Assembly (NCBI RefSeq): GCF_001468285.1
Contig: NZ_LNSB01000036.1
Span: 1-54,237, forward strand
Source of the DNA: Sphingopyxis sp. HIX
GTDB lineage: Bacteria; Pseudomonadota; Alphaproteobacteria; Sphingomonadales; Sphingomonadaceae
Direction: 5' to 3'
DNA length: 54,237 nt
Notes under the pieces: generated by a model
What the model saw: the letters and a program-made list of their open reading frames with translations, nothing else
What the model was told of the DNA's origin: nothing
The model's database searches: none
Part shown: positions 27,628 to 36,081 of the stretch, piece by piece
Position numbering within the stretch: the stretch's first letter is position 1
Layout of the letters: every line of letters begins with the position of its first letter
Translations under genes and position numbers: made by a program

Positions 27628-28260
27628 ATGACACGCCTCGTCCTCCACGATTATTTCCGCTCCTCGGCCAGCTTCCGCGTGCGGATCGCGCTCAATCTCA
27701 AGGGGCTCGAATATGAGCGCGTCGAGATCAGCCTGATCGCGGGCGAGCAGCGCAGCGACGCCTATCTCGAACTCAATGCGCAGGGGTTCGTGCCCCTGCT
27801 GATTGCGGATGGCGAGACGATCATCCAGAGCCTCGCGATCATCGACTGGCTCGACCGCGCCTATCCCGAGCCGCGGCTTATCCCCGACGACGCGATGCCG
27901 CGCGCGGTCGCGTTGGCGCAGGCGCAGGTCGTGGCGAGCGACATCCACCCGCTCAACAACCTGCGCGTCCTCAAATATCTGACCAAGGACCTCGGCCTCA
28001 ACGAGCAAACGAAAGACCGCTGGATCGCGACCTGGATCGCGCAGGGTTTTGACGCGCTCGAAGCTATGGCGGGCGAGGGGACCTACCTCGGCGGCGAGAC
28101 GCCGGGGATCGCCGACTGCTGCCTGGTGCCGCAGATGTACAATGCGCGGCGCTTCGAGGTGGCGCTGGACGATTATCCGCGGCTCGTCGCCATCGACGCG
28201 GCGTGCATGGAATTGGACGCGTTCCAGAAGGCGCATCCCGACGCGGTCAAGCCCGCGTGA
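27628..28260 (+). CDS. maiA: Maleylacetoacetate isomerase / zeta-class glutathione transferase
   Basis: 210 residues of GST fold. The zeta-class motif SSxxSxR appears as FRSSASFRVRIAL, LNAQGFVPLLIADGETIIQSLAIIDWL forms the glutathione site, and GGETPGIADCCLVPQMYNARRF is the conserved helical-domain motif. It converts maleylacetoacetate to fumarylacetoacetate in tyrosine breakdown; the rest of that pathway is not in the window. It starts 7 bp after the cytochrome gene and overlaps the receptor gene start, so it is embedded in an otherwise cell-envelope operon. Confidence 0.92.
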   Translation: MTRLVLHDYFRSSASFRVRIALNLKGLEYERVEISLIAGEQRSDAYLELNAQGFVPLLIADGETIIQSLAIIDWLDRAYPEPRLIPDDAMPRAVALAQAQVVASDIHPLNNLRVLKYLTKDLGLNEQTKDRWIATWIAQGFDALEAMAGEGTYLGGETPGIADCCLVPQMYNARRFEVALDDYPRLVAIDAACMELDAFQKAHPDAVKPA

Positions 28261-30320
28261 TCCGGCTGCTGACGGGCGCCGCGCTGCTGGTCATGCCGGC
28301 GGCGGCGATGGCGCAGGACGCGCAGGCCGATCGCCCCGCCGAAGACGACGGCGGCTGTTGCAGCTTCACCTTCCCGCGTCTTTCGACCGAGGAGATCGTC
28401 GTCCGCGGAAGCGGCGTGCTGCGCCCCGCGGACAGCGACACGGTCCAGACCTCCAGCCTGATCGCCTATCCCGAGCAGGGCCTCGGCGCGCGGATCGAGA
28501 ACCGCCTGCGCGACGAAGCCGGCATCGTCCAGTTCCGCCGCTCCGACGGGCGCAGCGCGCATCCGACGAGCCAGGGCGTCACGCTCCGCGGCCTCGGCGG
28601 CAATGCATCGGCGCGCGCGCTGGTGACGCTTGACGGCGTGCCGCAGGCCGACCCCTTCGGCGGCTGGGTCGCATGGAGCGCCTATGACGCGATCAACCTC
28701 GGCGGCATTCTCGTCACGCGCGGCGGTGGCAGCGGCACCGACGGTCCCGGCGCGCTCGCAGGGACGATCGGGCTGCATTCGAGCATGACGCAGGGCGTCG
28801 AAGCGAGCGCAGCCTATGGCAGCCGCGACGGCTGGGACGTGTCGCTTTCGGCCGGGACAAAACTCGGCAACGGCCAGGTCGCGGTCGACGGCCGCTACAG
28901 CCGCGGCGACGGTTTTATTCCGGTGGCAGAGGGCCAGCGCGGCCTCGTCGACCGCGCCGCGCCATACGAACAGGGCGGCCTCGGCGTGCGGCTGCGCTTC
29001 GACGCGGGCGCCGACAGCCGCATCGAGGCGAGCCTGCGCGGTTTCGCCGACCGCCGCGACCGCGGCACCGACTTCACGGCCAGCAAGACCGACGGCGTCG
29101 ACGCCAGCCTGCGCTTCGTCCACGACCTCATGGGCGCGACGCAATGGCTCGCGCTCGCCTATGTCCAGGTTCGCGATTTCGAGAGCGGCTTCGCGAGCGT
29201 CGCCGCGGGGCGGAACAGCGTCGCGCCCGCGCTCTTCCAGCGCGTCCCCGCCACCGGCCTCGGCGCGCGCTTCGAACTGCGTCCCGCCATCGCCGGCACA
29301 AATCCGCTGCGCGTCGGCGCCGACTGGCGCCGCACCACCGGCCGCACCGAGGAGGATTTTTTCTTCAGCGGCACCATCCCCGGCCGCCACCGCATCGCCG
29401 GCGGCAGCAGCGACACCGTCGGCGCCTTCGCCGAATGGACCTCGGGCGATGCCGACGACGGCCTCCTCTGGACGCTCAGCGGGCGCATCGACCATTGGTG
29501 GCTGGGCACCGGCTATCGCCTCGAGCGCAACATCGGCGGTACGACGATCACCAACCTGAAATTCGAGGCGCGCCAGGGCTGGGAAGGCAGCGGCCGCGCG
29601 GGCCTGCGCTGGACGTCGGGCGCCTTGGCGCTCCGCGCCGCGGCCTACCGCGCCTGGCGCCTGCCGACCCTCAACGAACTCTACCGCCCCTTCCGCGTCG
29701 GCGCCGAGGTGACCACCGCGAACGAGATGCTCGAACCCGAGCGCCTGTGGGGCGGCGAGGTCGGCATCGACTGGACGCGCGACGGCACCAAGCTGTCGGC
29801 GACGCTCTTCGCCAACCATCTGTCGAACGCCATCGCCAATGTGACGCTCGCGCCCAACCTCAATCAGCGGCAGAACCTCGATGCGATCGACGGCAAGGGG
29901 ATCGAATTCGCCGCCGAACAGCGGATCGGCCCCGCGACGCTGCGCGCGACTTACGCCTTCACCGACGCCGAGGTCGACGCGGAGGGCGCCGCCGCCGTGC
30001 TCGACGGCCGCAAGCCGGCGCAGATCGCGAAGCATGGCGGCAGCTTGTCGTTGCGCGGCAATGGCAGCGGGCCGCTCGATGGCTTCGCGACGCTGCGCTA
30101 TATCGGCAAGCAGAATGAGGACGACCTTGGCCTGCTCGTGCTGGGCGACGCGCTGACGCTCGATGCCGGCCTCACGTGGCGCTTCTCCGATGCGATCAGT
30201 ATCGAGGCGCGCGGCGAGAATCTGTTCGACGAACTCGTCCCCGCGGCGATTTCGTCGGCCGGCATCGTCGAACGCGCGACCCCGCGCACGCTGTGGGTGG
30301 GCGTGCGGACGTCGTTTTAG
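28257..30320 (+). CDS. TonB-dependent outer-membrane receptor
   Basis: 687 residues. Signal peptide MIRLLTGAALLVMPAAAMAQ, then an unusual GGCCSF stretch and the TonB-box-like EEIVVRGS. The plug domain includes IENRLRDEAGIVQFRRSDGR, GVTLRGLGGNASARALVTLDGVP and AINLGGILVTRGGGS. The 22-strand barrel ends with a terminal aromatic (TLWVGVRTSF). The substrate is unknown; linkage to a diheme cytochrome could point to a redox-active metal or complex, which is inference. The GTG at 28257 overlaps the maiA stop. Confidence 0.93.
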   Translation: MIRLLTGAALLVMPAAAMAQDAQADRPAEDDGGCCSFTFPRLSTEEIVVRGSGVLRPADSDTVQTSSLIAYPEQGLGARIENRLRDEAGIVQFRRSDGRSAHPTSQGVTLRGLGGNASARALVTLDGVPQADPFGGWVAWSAYDAINLGGILVTRGGGSGTDGPGALAGTIGLHSSMTQGVEASAAYGSRDGWDVSLSAGTKLGNGQVAVDGRYSRGDGFIPVAEGQRGLVDRAAPYEQGGLGVRLRFDAGADSRIEASLRGFADRRDRGTDFTASKTDGVDASLRFVHDLMGATQWLALAYVQVRDFESGFASVAAGRNSVAPALFQRVPATGLGARFELRPAIAGTNPLRVGADWRRTTGRTEEDFFFSGTIPGRHRIAGGSSDTVGAFAEWTSGDADDGLLWTLSGRIDHWWLGTGYRLERNIGGTTITNLKFEARQGWEGSGRAGLRWTSGALALRAAAYRAWRLPTLNELYRPFRVGAEVTTANEMLEPERLWGGEVGIDWTRDGTKLSATLFANHLSNAIANVTLAPNLNQRQNLDAIDGKGIEFAAEQRIGPATLRATYAFTDAEVDAEGAAAVLDGRKPAQIAKHGGSLSLRGNGSGPLDGFATLRYIGKQNEDDLGLLVLGDALTLDAGLTWRFSDAISIEARGENLFDELVPAAISSAGIVERATPRTLWVGVRTSF

Positions 30321-30373
30321 GGCCTCGCAACGTCTGGCGTCGGGCGGAAGGCAACGTTAGCGTAAACCACCTC

Positions 30374-30463
30374 CGTCACCCCGGGCTTGACCCGGGGCCT
30401 GCCTTTTCTTTGATCCGACGGCGAAAGAAGGAAGGCGGGTCCCGGGTCAAGCCCGGGGTGACG
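30374..30463. repeat. Inverted repeat, CGTCACCCCGGGCTTGACCC family
   Basis: The 25-bp arms 30374-30398 and 30439-30463 are near-perfect reverse complements, with a 40-bp spacer. The flanking 30321-30373 and 30464-30607 hold no gene I can support; CGTTAGCGTAAAC at 30353-30365 resembles half of an operator but has no clear partner. Confidence 0.85.
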
Positions 30464-30607
30464 ACTGAACAAGCGTCCGCTCCCACCACCCAAACCCACC
30501 TCCACCTTCGCCGCCGTACAGAAATCCTATCGGGATCGGCATTGCGCCGCGATAGCGCCCTGTCTAGGTTCGCCGCGCCGGGGCTCCGCGTGGGGGAATG
30601 GGAAGAG

Positions 30608-31054
30608 ATGGCCGCCAAGAAACTCAACCTCGACAATTTCCTGCCGTACCGGCTGTCGATCGCGTCGAATGCGCTGTCGGAGCGGATCGCCGCCGAATAT
30701 CAGAACCGCTTCGGGCTCAAGATCCCCGAATGGCGGCTGATGGCGATCCTCGGCGAGGGCAAGCCCAAGACGCAGCGCGAACTGGTCGAGGCGACGCGCA
30801 TGGACAAGGTCACGGTCAACCGCGCGGCGAAGGCGCTCGCCGACCGCCAGCTGATCGCGCGCCAGGCGCACGAGGCCGACGGCCGCTCGCACCATCTCGA
30901 GCTCACCGCGACGGGGCGCGAGCTTTACGACGCGATCGTCCCCGCCGCGCTCGCCAGCGAGGCGCGGCTCGAGACCAACATCACCGCCGCCGAGCGCGCC
31001 ACCCTGCTCGCGATCCTCGCCAAGCTCACCGCCGCCGCCGAAGATTATGGCTGA
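30608..31054 (+). CDS. MarR-family transcriptional regulator
   Basis: 148 residues. The winged helix spans about 30-100: RFGLKIPEWRLMAILGEGKPKTQRELVEATRMDKVTVNRAAKALADRQLIARQAHEADGRSHHLELTATG contains the recognition helix and the D-x-R wing motif. Dimerisation helices lie at both ends. GGGAAGAG precedes the ATG at 30608. Its last 8 bp overlap the PqqD-like gene, making it the first gene of the HPr-rel-A cassette and its likely regulator. Confidence 0.92.
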   Translation: MAAKKLNLDNFLPYRLSIASNALSERIAAEYQNRFGLKIPEWRLMAILGEGKPKTQRELVEATRMDKVTVNRAAKALADRQLIARQAHEADGRSHHLELTATGRELYDAIVPAALASEARLETNITAAERATLLAILAKLTAAAEDYG

Positions 31055-31328
31055 CCCGGCCTATCGCGCGGCGGGGGAGGGGATGCTGCGCATCGAGCCG
31101 CTCGGCGAGCTCGCCGCGATCTTCGACCGCCGCTCGCAGCAGACGCATCTCGTCACCCAGCCGATGCCCGAAATCCTCGCCGCGCTCGCCGCGGGCCCCT
31201 GCGACGCAGCGGGGCTCGCCGCGCGGCTCGCCGACAGCTTCGACCTCGACGGCGAAGGCGACGCCGCAGCGATCCTGACCGAACGGCTCCAAGAACTGAC
31301 GGCGATGGGGCTGGTCGAGCCCGTATGA
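31047..31328 (+). CDS. HPr-rel-A system PqqD-like peptide chaperone
   Basis: 93 residues. LGELAAIFDRRSQQTHLVTQPMPEILAALAAGPCDAAGLAARLADSF matches the PqqD/RRE winged-helix fold, in which a three-stranded sheet binds the leader of a precursor peptide. The C-terminal LTERLQELTAMGLVEPV is the usual final helix. Overlaps of 8 bp upstream and 4 bp downstream tie it to the MarR and kinase genes. By analogy with PqqD it should present a substrate to the kinase; no precursor peptide was found nearby. Confidence 0.88.
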   Translation: MADPAYRAAGEGMLRIEPLGELAAIFDRRSQQTHLVTQPMPEILAALAAGPCDAAGLAARLADSFDLDGEGDAAAILTERLQELTAMGLVEPV

Positions 31329-32191
31329 GGCACAGCATCCGCATCGCGGTCGGCCCGGTGCAATTCCGCATCGGCAGCGACTGGGCGGGGCCCGTCGCCG
31401 CGCTCGGCCACCTCTACGCGGGCTATCCGCAGGACGACACCCGCCCCGCCGATGCCACCGTGCGGCTTTACGCCAACCGCCCGTGGCGCCGCTGGCTGCG
31501 CCCGTCGGTGCATATCGGCGGCGATTATATCGTCCCCGACGCGCTGCCGCTGCCGCTGTCGATGGGGCTGCTCGCCGCCGAGATGGGGATGAACCTGCAG
31601 GTTGCGCTCGGCTGGCGGCGGCATCTGCTGCTTCACGCGAGCGCGGTCGCCAGAGATGACCGCAGCGTCATCCTGTCGGGTGCTTCGGGCTCGGGCAAGT
31701 CGACGCTCGCGGCGCTGCTCGGCGAGAGCGGCTGGCGGCTGATGGGCGACGAATTCACGCTGATCGATCCGGCCAGCGGCGATGCGCTCGCTTTCCCGCG
31801 CGCGGTGAGCCTGAAGAACGAAGCGATCGCCGAGGTCGAAGCCCGTGTCGGCCCGGCACGCCTCGGGCCGCTGCTCGCGGGCACGCCCAAGGGCGACATC
31901 CGCCACCTGATCCCGCGCGCGGACGCGGTCGCGGCGATGCATGAACCCGTCCGCCCCGCGCTGCTGCTCTTCCCGCAGTTCGGCGGCGCGCCCGCGATCG
32001 AGCGGATCGGCCAGGGCGAGGCCTTCGTCCGCCTGACCGAGGCCTCGACCAACTATATCGCACTCGGCGAGGCGGGCTTTGCCGCGCTGACCCGACTGGT
32101 ACGCGAGACCCCCGCCTTCACCATCGCCTACCCCGATAGCGCCACCGGAATGTCCCTCGTCGAGCAGCTCTGGGCCTTGGCGCCGCGATGA
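31325..32191 (+). CDS. HprK-related kinase A
   Basis: 288 residues. A Walker A loop GASGSGKST (residues 119-127) is preceded by LLLHASAVARDDRSVIL and followed by GWRLMGDEFTLIDP, the order seen in HPr kinase/phosphorylase. FPRAVSLKNEAI and IPRADAVAAM are further family segments. No HPr substrate or PTS gene is adjacent. Related kinases modify lasso peptides and other substrates in Firmicutes. It is coupled by 4-bp overlaps to the PqqD-like and nucleotidyltransferase genes. Confidence 0.9.
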   Translation: MRHSIRIAVGPVQFRIGSDWAGPVAALGHLYAGYPQDDTRPADATVRLYANRPWRRWLRPSVHIGGDYIVPDALPLPLSMGLLAAEMGMNLQVALGWRRHLLLHASAVARDDRSVILSGASGSGKSTLAALLGESGWRLMGDEFTLIDPASGDALAFPRAVSLKNEAIAEVEARVGPARLGPLLAGTPKGDIRHLIPRADAVAAMHEPVRPALLLFPQFGGAPAIERIGQGEAFVRLTEASTNYIALGEAGFAALTRLVRETPAFTIAYPDSATGMSLVEQLWALAPR

Positions 32192-33249
32192 GCGCAATCC
32201 GCACCCTGGTCGAGCTCCTCGCAGGATGCCGCAACGCCGCCGACCTCGCGCCCCGCGAATGGGACGGCGTGATCGCCGTCGCGCGTGCCGAGGCCTTGCT
32301 CGCGACGCTCGCGCACCGGATCGACGGCGCCGCGCTTCCCGAACCCGTCGCGCGGCTGCTCGCCGATGCCCGCGCCGCCGCCGACGTGGCGACCGCGCAG
32401 GCGCTGTGGGAGGCTGAAATGGCGCGCCGCGCGCTTGCCCCCGCGGGCGTAGACTTCGTGCTGCTGAAGGGCGCGGCTTATGCCGCGGCCGACCTCCCCT
32501 GCGCGCCGGGGCGCCAGATCGGCGACCTCGACATCCTCGTCGCGCGCGACGCCTTGCCCGGCGCCGAGGCGGCGTTGATCACCGCGGGGTGGGAGTGGGT
32601 CAAAGAGGACGTCTATGATGACGCCTATTACCGCGACCATATGCACGAGCTGCCGCCGCTGATCCACAAGTTGCGCGACCGGATGATCGACGTGCACCAC
32701 ACGATCATCCCGCCGACCGCGCGCCCGAGCCCCGACGCTGCGAGCATGCTCGATCGCGCGATCATGCTGCCGAACGGGTATAAGGTGCTGCATCCTTTCG
32801 ACCGCATGATCCACTGCGCGGCGCATCTCTTCGCCGACGGCGATCTCGCGGGCGGCTTACGCAACCTCTGGGATTTCCATTGCCTGACGCGCGATTTCCA
32901 GGCGCGCGGCGATGGCGACAGTGACACACCCGAAGGCGCGCTCGGTTACGACGCGTGGCTCGGCGACATGCGCGCGCGCGCAAGGCTGTGGGGCCTCGGC
33001 CCCGCGGTCCGCCGTGCGTCACACCTCTCTGCGGCGCTGTTCGAGAATGCGGGCGATTATCGCCGCCTCAGCCTCGGCGACCGCCTGTTCCGCGCCCGCC
33101 TGCTCGCGCGCGACGATTGGGGACGCGAGACGCGGCCCTTCCTGCGCCTCGCCTTCTACATCCGCTCGCACTGGCTGCGCATGCCGCCGCTGATGCTGGC
33201 GCGCCATTTGTGGACCAAGTGGCGCAAGGGCCACGCGGCGGCGCGCTAG
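32188..33249 (+). CDS. Uncharacterised nucleotidyltransferase of the HPr-rel-A cassette
   Basis: 353 residues. The core LLKGAAYAAADL, followed by GRQIGDLDILVARDALPGAEAAL, is the NTP_transf_5-type nucleotidyltransferase motif with the catalytic D-x-D. YDDAYYRDHMHELPPLIH and DVHHTIIPPTARP are the conserved second half, then helical segments with many Arg residues. The expected reaction is transfer of a nucleotide to a protein, peptide or small molecule. It is the last gene of the cassette and overlaps the kinase stop. Confidence 0.88.
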   Translation: MSAIRTLVELLAGCRNAADLAPREWDGVIAVARAEALLATLAHRIDGAALPEPVARLLADARAAADVATAQALWEAEMARRALAPAGVDFVLLKGAAYAAADLPCAPGRQIGDLDILVARDALPGAEAALITAGWEWVKEDVYDDAYYRDHMHELPPLIHKLRDRMIDVHHTIIPPTARPSPDAASMLDRAIMLPNGYKVLHPFDRMIHCAAHLFADGDLAGGLRNLWDFHCLTRDFQARGDGDSDTPEGALGYDAWLGDMRARARLWGLGPAVRRASHLSAALFENAGDYRRLSLGDRLFRARLLARDDWGRETRPFLRLAFYIRSHWLRMPPLMLARHLWTKWRKGHAAAR

Positions 33250-33301
33250 GGACCGTCACATGCCTGTGGTACATATCGGTCTTCCTGGAGAGGAGAGACG
33301 T

Positions 33302-33994
33302 ATGACGCTTCCGGCCATCATTCTCGTTCACGGCTTCTGGGGCGGGGCCGCCCATTGGAGCAAGGTGATCCTCGAACTGGACCGGCTGGGGCATAATTCG
33401 CTCCAGGCGGTCGAAATCCCGCTGACTTCGCTCGCCGACGACGTCGAACGCACGACGAAGATGATCGCGCAGCACGACGGCCCGGTGCTGCTCGTCGGGC
33501 ACAGCTATGGCGGCGCGGTGATCACCGGCGCGGGGGGGCATCCCAATGTCGCGGGGCTCGTCTATATCGCTGCCTTCGCCCCCGACGAGGGCGAATCCCC
33601 CGGCGCGATCACGCAGCAGAACCCGCCGCCTGGCGCCGCGGCGCTCGCGCCCGACAGCGACGGCTATCTGTGGATTGTGCAGGGCAAATATCACGAATAT
33701 TTCTGCCAGGACCTCGATGCCGACGAAGCGCGGGTGATGGCGGTGACGCAAAAGGCGCCGATCGCGACCACCTTCGGCGACACGATGACGAACCCGGCAT
33801 GGCGCAACCGCGCCTGCTGGTACCAGATTTCGAGCGAGGACCGGATGATCCACCCCGACAATCAGGCGATGATGTCGGGGCGCATGGATGCGAAGAAGGT
33901 CATCACGCTGCCCGCGGGGCACGCCTCGCTCGCCTCGATGCCATCCGAAGTCGCCGCGCTGATCGACGAGGCGGCGCGGGCGGTCGCGACCTAG
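33302..33994 (+). CDS. Alpha/beta hydrolase, esterase EstC-like
   Basis: 230 residues. The oxyanion region is IILVHGFWGGAAHW, the nucleophile elbow LLVGHSYGGAVITGA, and the catalytic His is in LPAGHASLASMPSEVA; the acid is probably in SSEDRMI. This layout fits plant hydroxynitrile-lyase/esterase-like bacterial enzymes. The substrate is unknown. A strong GGAGAGGAGAG site precedes the ATG at 33302, favouring it over an ATG 42 bp upstream. Its stop shares the CTAG with the stop of the convergent gph gene. Confidence 0.9.
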   Translation: MTLPAIILVHGFWGGAAHWSKVILELDRLGHNSLQAVEIPLTSLADDVERTTKMIAQHDGPVLLVGHSYGGAVITGAGGHPNVAGLVYIAAFAPDEGESPGAITQQNPPPGAAALAPDSDGYLWIVQGKYHEYFCQDLDADEARVMAVTQKAPIATTFGDTMTNPAWRNRACWYQISSEDRMIHPDNQAMMSGRMDAKKVITLPAGHASLASMPSEVAALIDEAARAVAT

Positions 33995-34659
33995 AGGCTT
34001 TCGAGCAGCGGCACCAGCGCGTCGTAATGGCCGATCACATGGTCGGCCTCGAAGGCTTCGGCGGGCCGGTCGAGGAAGCCGAAGCCGACGAGGATGCTCG
34101 TCACCCCCGCGCGTTTCGCCGCGGTCACGTCGTAGATGCTGTCACCGACGAACGCCGCGCGCCCGCCGCCGCAGCGCGCGATCATCTCGTGGATCGGGGC
34201 GGGGGAGGGCTTCGCATTCTCGCGCCCCAGCGTGTCGCCGCCGATGATCGTCGCGAAGCGATCGGCGAGGCCGAGCTCGCCGAGCAGCAGGCGTGCCAGC
34301 CGTTCGGTCTTGTTGGTCACCACCGCGGTCTTGACGCCCAGCGCATCGAGCCGGTCGAGCGCGTCGGTCAAGCCGGGGAAGGGCCGGCTGTGCACCGCGA
34401 TATGCGCTTCGTAATAGGTCAGGAATGCCTCGAACAGCCGCTCGAACTCGCCCTCGGGCACGCCCCCGGTCGCGATCAGCCCTTGTTCGAGCATATGCCG
34501 CCCGCCGAGTCCGATCATCGGGCGCACCTGTTCGACGCTGAGTGGTGTGCGGTCGACGAGGCCCAGCGCATGATTGACCCCCGCGGTCAGGTCGCCTGCG
34601 GTATCGAGCAACGTGCCGTCGAGATCGAAGCCGATGATGGCGAAGGGGAAAGCGGTCAT
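33991..34659 (-). CDS. gph: Phosphoglycolate phosphatase (HAD family)
   Basis: 222 residues. HAD motif I is GFDLDGTLLDTAGDL, motif II TAVVTNKT, the Lys is in ENAKPSPAP and motif IV FVGDSIYDVTAA. The cap is the Gph type. It removes phosphate from 2-phosphoglycolate arising in DNA repair. It is convergent with the hydrolase and divergent from glmU; the 5-prime gap to glmU is only 47 bp, so the two promoters are close or overlap. Confidence 0.9.
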   Translation of the reverse strand: MTAFPFAIIGFDLDGTLLDTAGDLTAGVNHALGLVDRTPLSVEQVRPMIGLGGRHMLEQGLIATGGVPEGEFERLFEAFLTYYEAHIAVHSRPFPGLTDALDRLDALGVKTAVVTNKTERLARLLLGELGLADRFATIIGGDTLGRENAKPSPAPIHEMIARCGGGRAAFVGDSIYDVTAAKRAGVTSILVGFGFLDRPAEAFEADHVIGHYDALVPLLESL

Positions 34660-34706
34660 GCGCTGCGCATGGCGCGACGGTCTGGAAACCGCAACGATTT
34701 GCTGGC

Positions 34707-36077
34707 ATGGCCACGCGCATGAGCAATCCGATCCCCGTCCCCATAGCTGCCATAGTCCTCGCCGCGGGCAAGGGCACCCGCATGAAGTCCGACACGCACA
34801 AGGTGCTGCACCCGATCGCCGGGCGGCCGATGCTGCTGCACCTGATGGCGAGCGTCGATGCGCTCGACCCCGCGAAAAAGGTCGTGATCGTCGGCGACAA
34901 GGCCGAGCAGCTCGAAGCCGCGCTCGCGGGCAGCGCGGACCTCGCGGTGCAGGAGCCGCAACTCGGCACCGGCCATGCGGTCCAGCAGGCCGAGGGCGCG
35001 CTCACCCGCTTCGACGGCGATGTGCTGATCCTCTACGGCGACGTGCCCTTCGTCCCCACCGCGACGATGCAGGCGATGATCGACCGGCTGAACGCGTCCG
35101 ATGCGCCCGCGGTCGTCGTGCTCGCCTTCGAGCCCGACGATGCGCAGCAGTACGGCCGCGTCATCACCGACGGCGACCATGTCACCAAGATGGTCGAGCA
35201 CAAGGACGCGACTCCCGAGGAGCGCGCAGTGCGCCTCTGCAATTCGGGGCTGATGGCGGCGAAATCGGCCGACCTCTTCGCGCTGCTCGCGCGCGTCACC
35301 GACGACAATGCGGCGAAGGAGTTCTATCTCGTCGACATCGTCAATATCGCCAACGCCGACGGGCGCCATTGCGCGGTCGTCGTGACCGACCCCTATGATG
35401 TCGCGGGCATCAACAGCCGCGGCGAACTCGCCGCGATGGAGGGCGAATGGCAGGCGCGCCGGCGCGTGGCGGCGATGGCCGACGGCGCCAGCCTGATCGC
35501 CCCCGAAACCGTCTGGTTCGCGTGGGATACGCAGCTCGGCCGCGACGTGCTGGTCGAGCCCAATGTCTTCTTCGGCCCCGGCGTGACGGTGGCCGACGGC
35601 GTGAAGATCCGCGCCAACAGCCATATCGAGGGCGCGAGCATCGGGACCGGCTGCGAGGTCGGCCCCTTCGCGCGGCTGCGCCCCGGCACGATCCTCGGTG
35701 AAAAGGCCAAGATCGGCAATTTCGTCGAAACCAAGAAGGCGGTGCTCGGCAAGGGCGCCAAGGCGAACCATCTGACGTATCTCGGCGACGCGACCATCGG
35801 CGCCGGCGCCAATATCGGCGCGGGCACGATCACCTGCAATTACGACGGCTATTTCAAATATCAGACGGTGATCGGCGAAAATGCCTTCATCGGCAGCAAC
35901 AGCGCGCTGATCGCCCCCGTCACCATCGGCCGCGACGCGATCGTCGCCGCGGGCAGCGCGGTGTCGCGCGACGTCGCCGCCGGCGACCTGCGCATGGTCC
36001 GCGCCGAACAACTGATCAAGCCGGGCTGGGCCGACCGTTTCCACGACACGATGCGCAAGAAGAAGGCGGGCAAATAA
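34707..36077 (+). CDS. glmU: Bifunctional GlmU: GlcN-1-P acetyltransferase / GlcNAc-1-P uridyltransferase
   Basis: 456 residues. The N-terminal uridyltransferase carries IVLAAGKGTRMKSDTHKVLHP, EPQLGTGHAVQ and LILYGDVPF. The C-terminal left-handed beta-helix has hexapeptide repeats and the acetyltransferase residues in NFVETKKAVLGKGAKANHLTYLGDA and NYDGYFKYQTVIGENAFIGSN. It makes UDP-GlcNAc for cell-wall and LPS synthesis. The start could be ATG 34707 or 34719; no ribosome binding site decides it. Confidence 0.96.
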   Translation: MATRMSNPIPVPIAAIVLAAGKGTRMKSDTHKVLHPIAGRPMLLHLMASVDALDPAKKVVIVGDKAEQLEAALAGSADLAVQEPQLGTGHAVQQAEGALTRFDGDVLILYGDVPFVPTATMQAMIDRLNASDAPAVVVLAFEPDDAQQYGRVITDGDHVTKMVEHKDATPEERAVRLCNSGLMAAKSADLFALLARVTDDNAAKEFYLVDIVNIANADGRHCAVVVTDPYDVAGINSRGELAAMEGEWQARRRVAAMADGASLIAPETVWFAWDTQLGRDVLVEPNVFFGPGVTVADGVKIRANSHIEGASIGTGCEVGPFARLRPGTILGEKAKIGNFVETKKAVLGKGAKANHLTYLGDATIGAGANIGAGTITCNYDGYFKYQTVIGENAFIGSNSALIAPVTIGRDAIVAAGSAVSRDVAAGDLRMVRAEQLIKPGWADRFHDTMRKKKAGK

Positions 36078-36081
36078 GCCC

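Noticed and set aside
28173..30035. A 620-codon minus-strand frame opposite the TonB receptor
   Set aside because: Low-complexity Ala/Arg/Glu composition from the third-codon GC bias of the receptor gene; no motif.
30353..30365. CGTTAGCGTAAAC as a possible LiuR-type operator
   Set aside because: Only one half is recognisable and it sits next to a repeat with no gene start in range.
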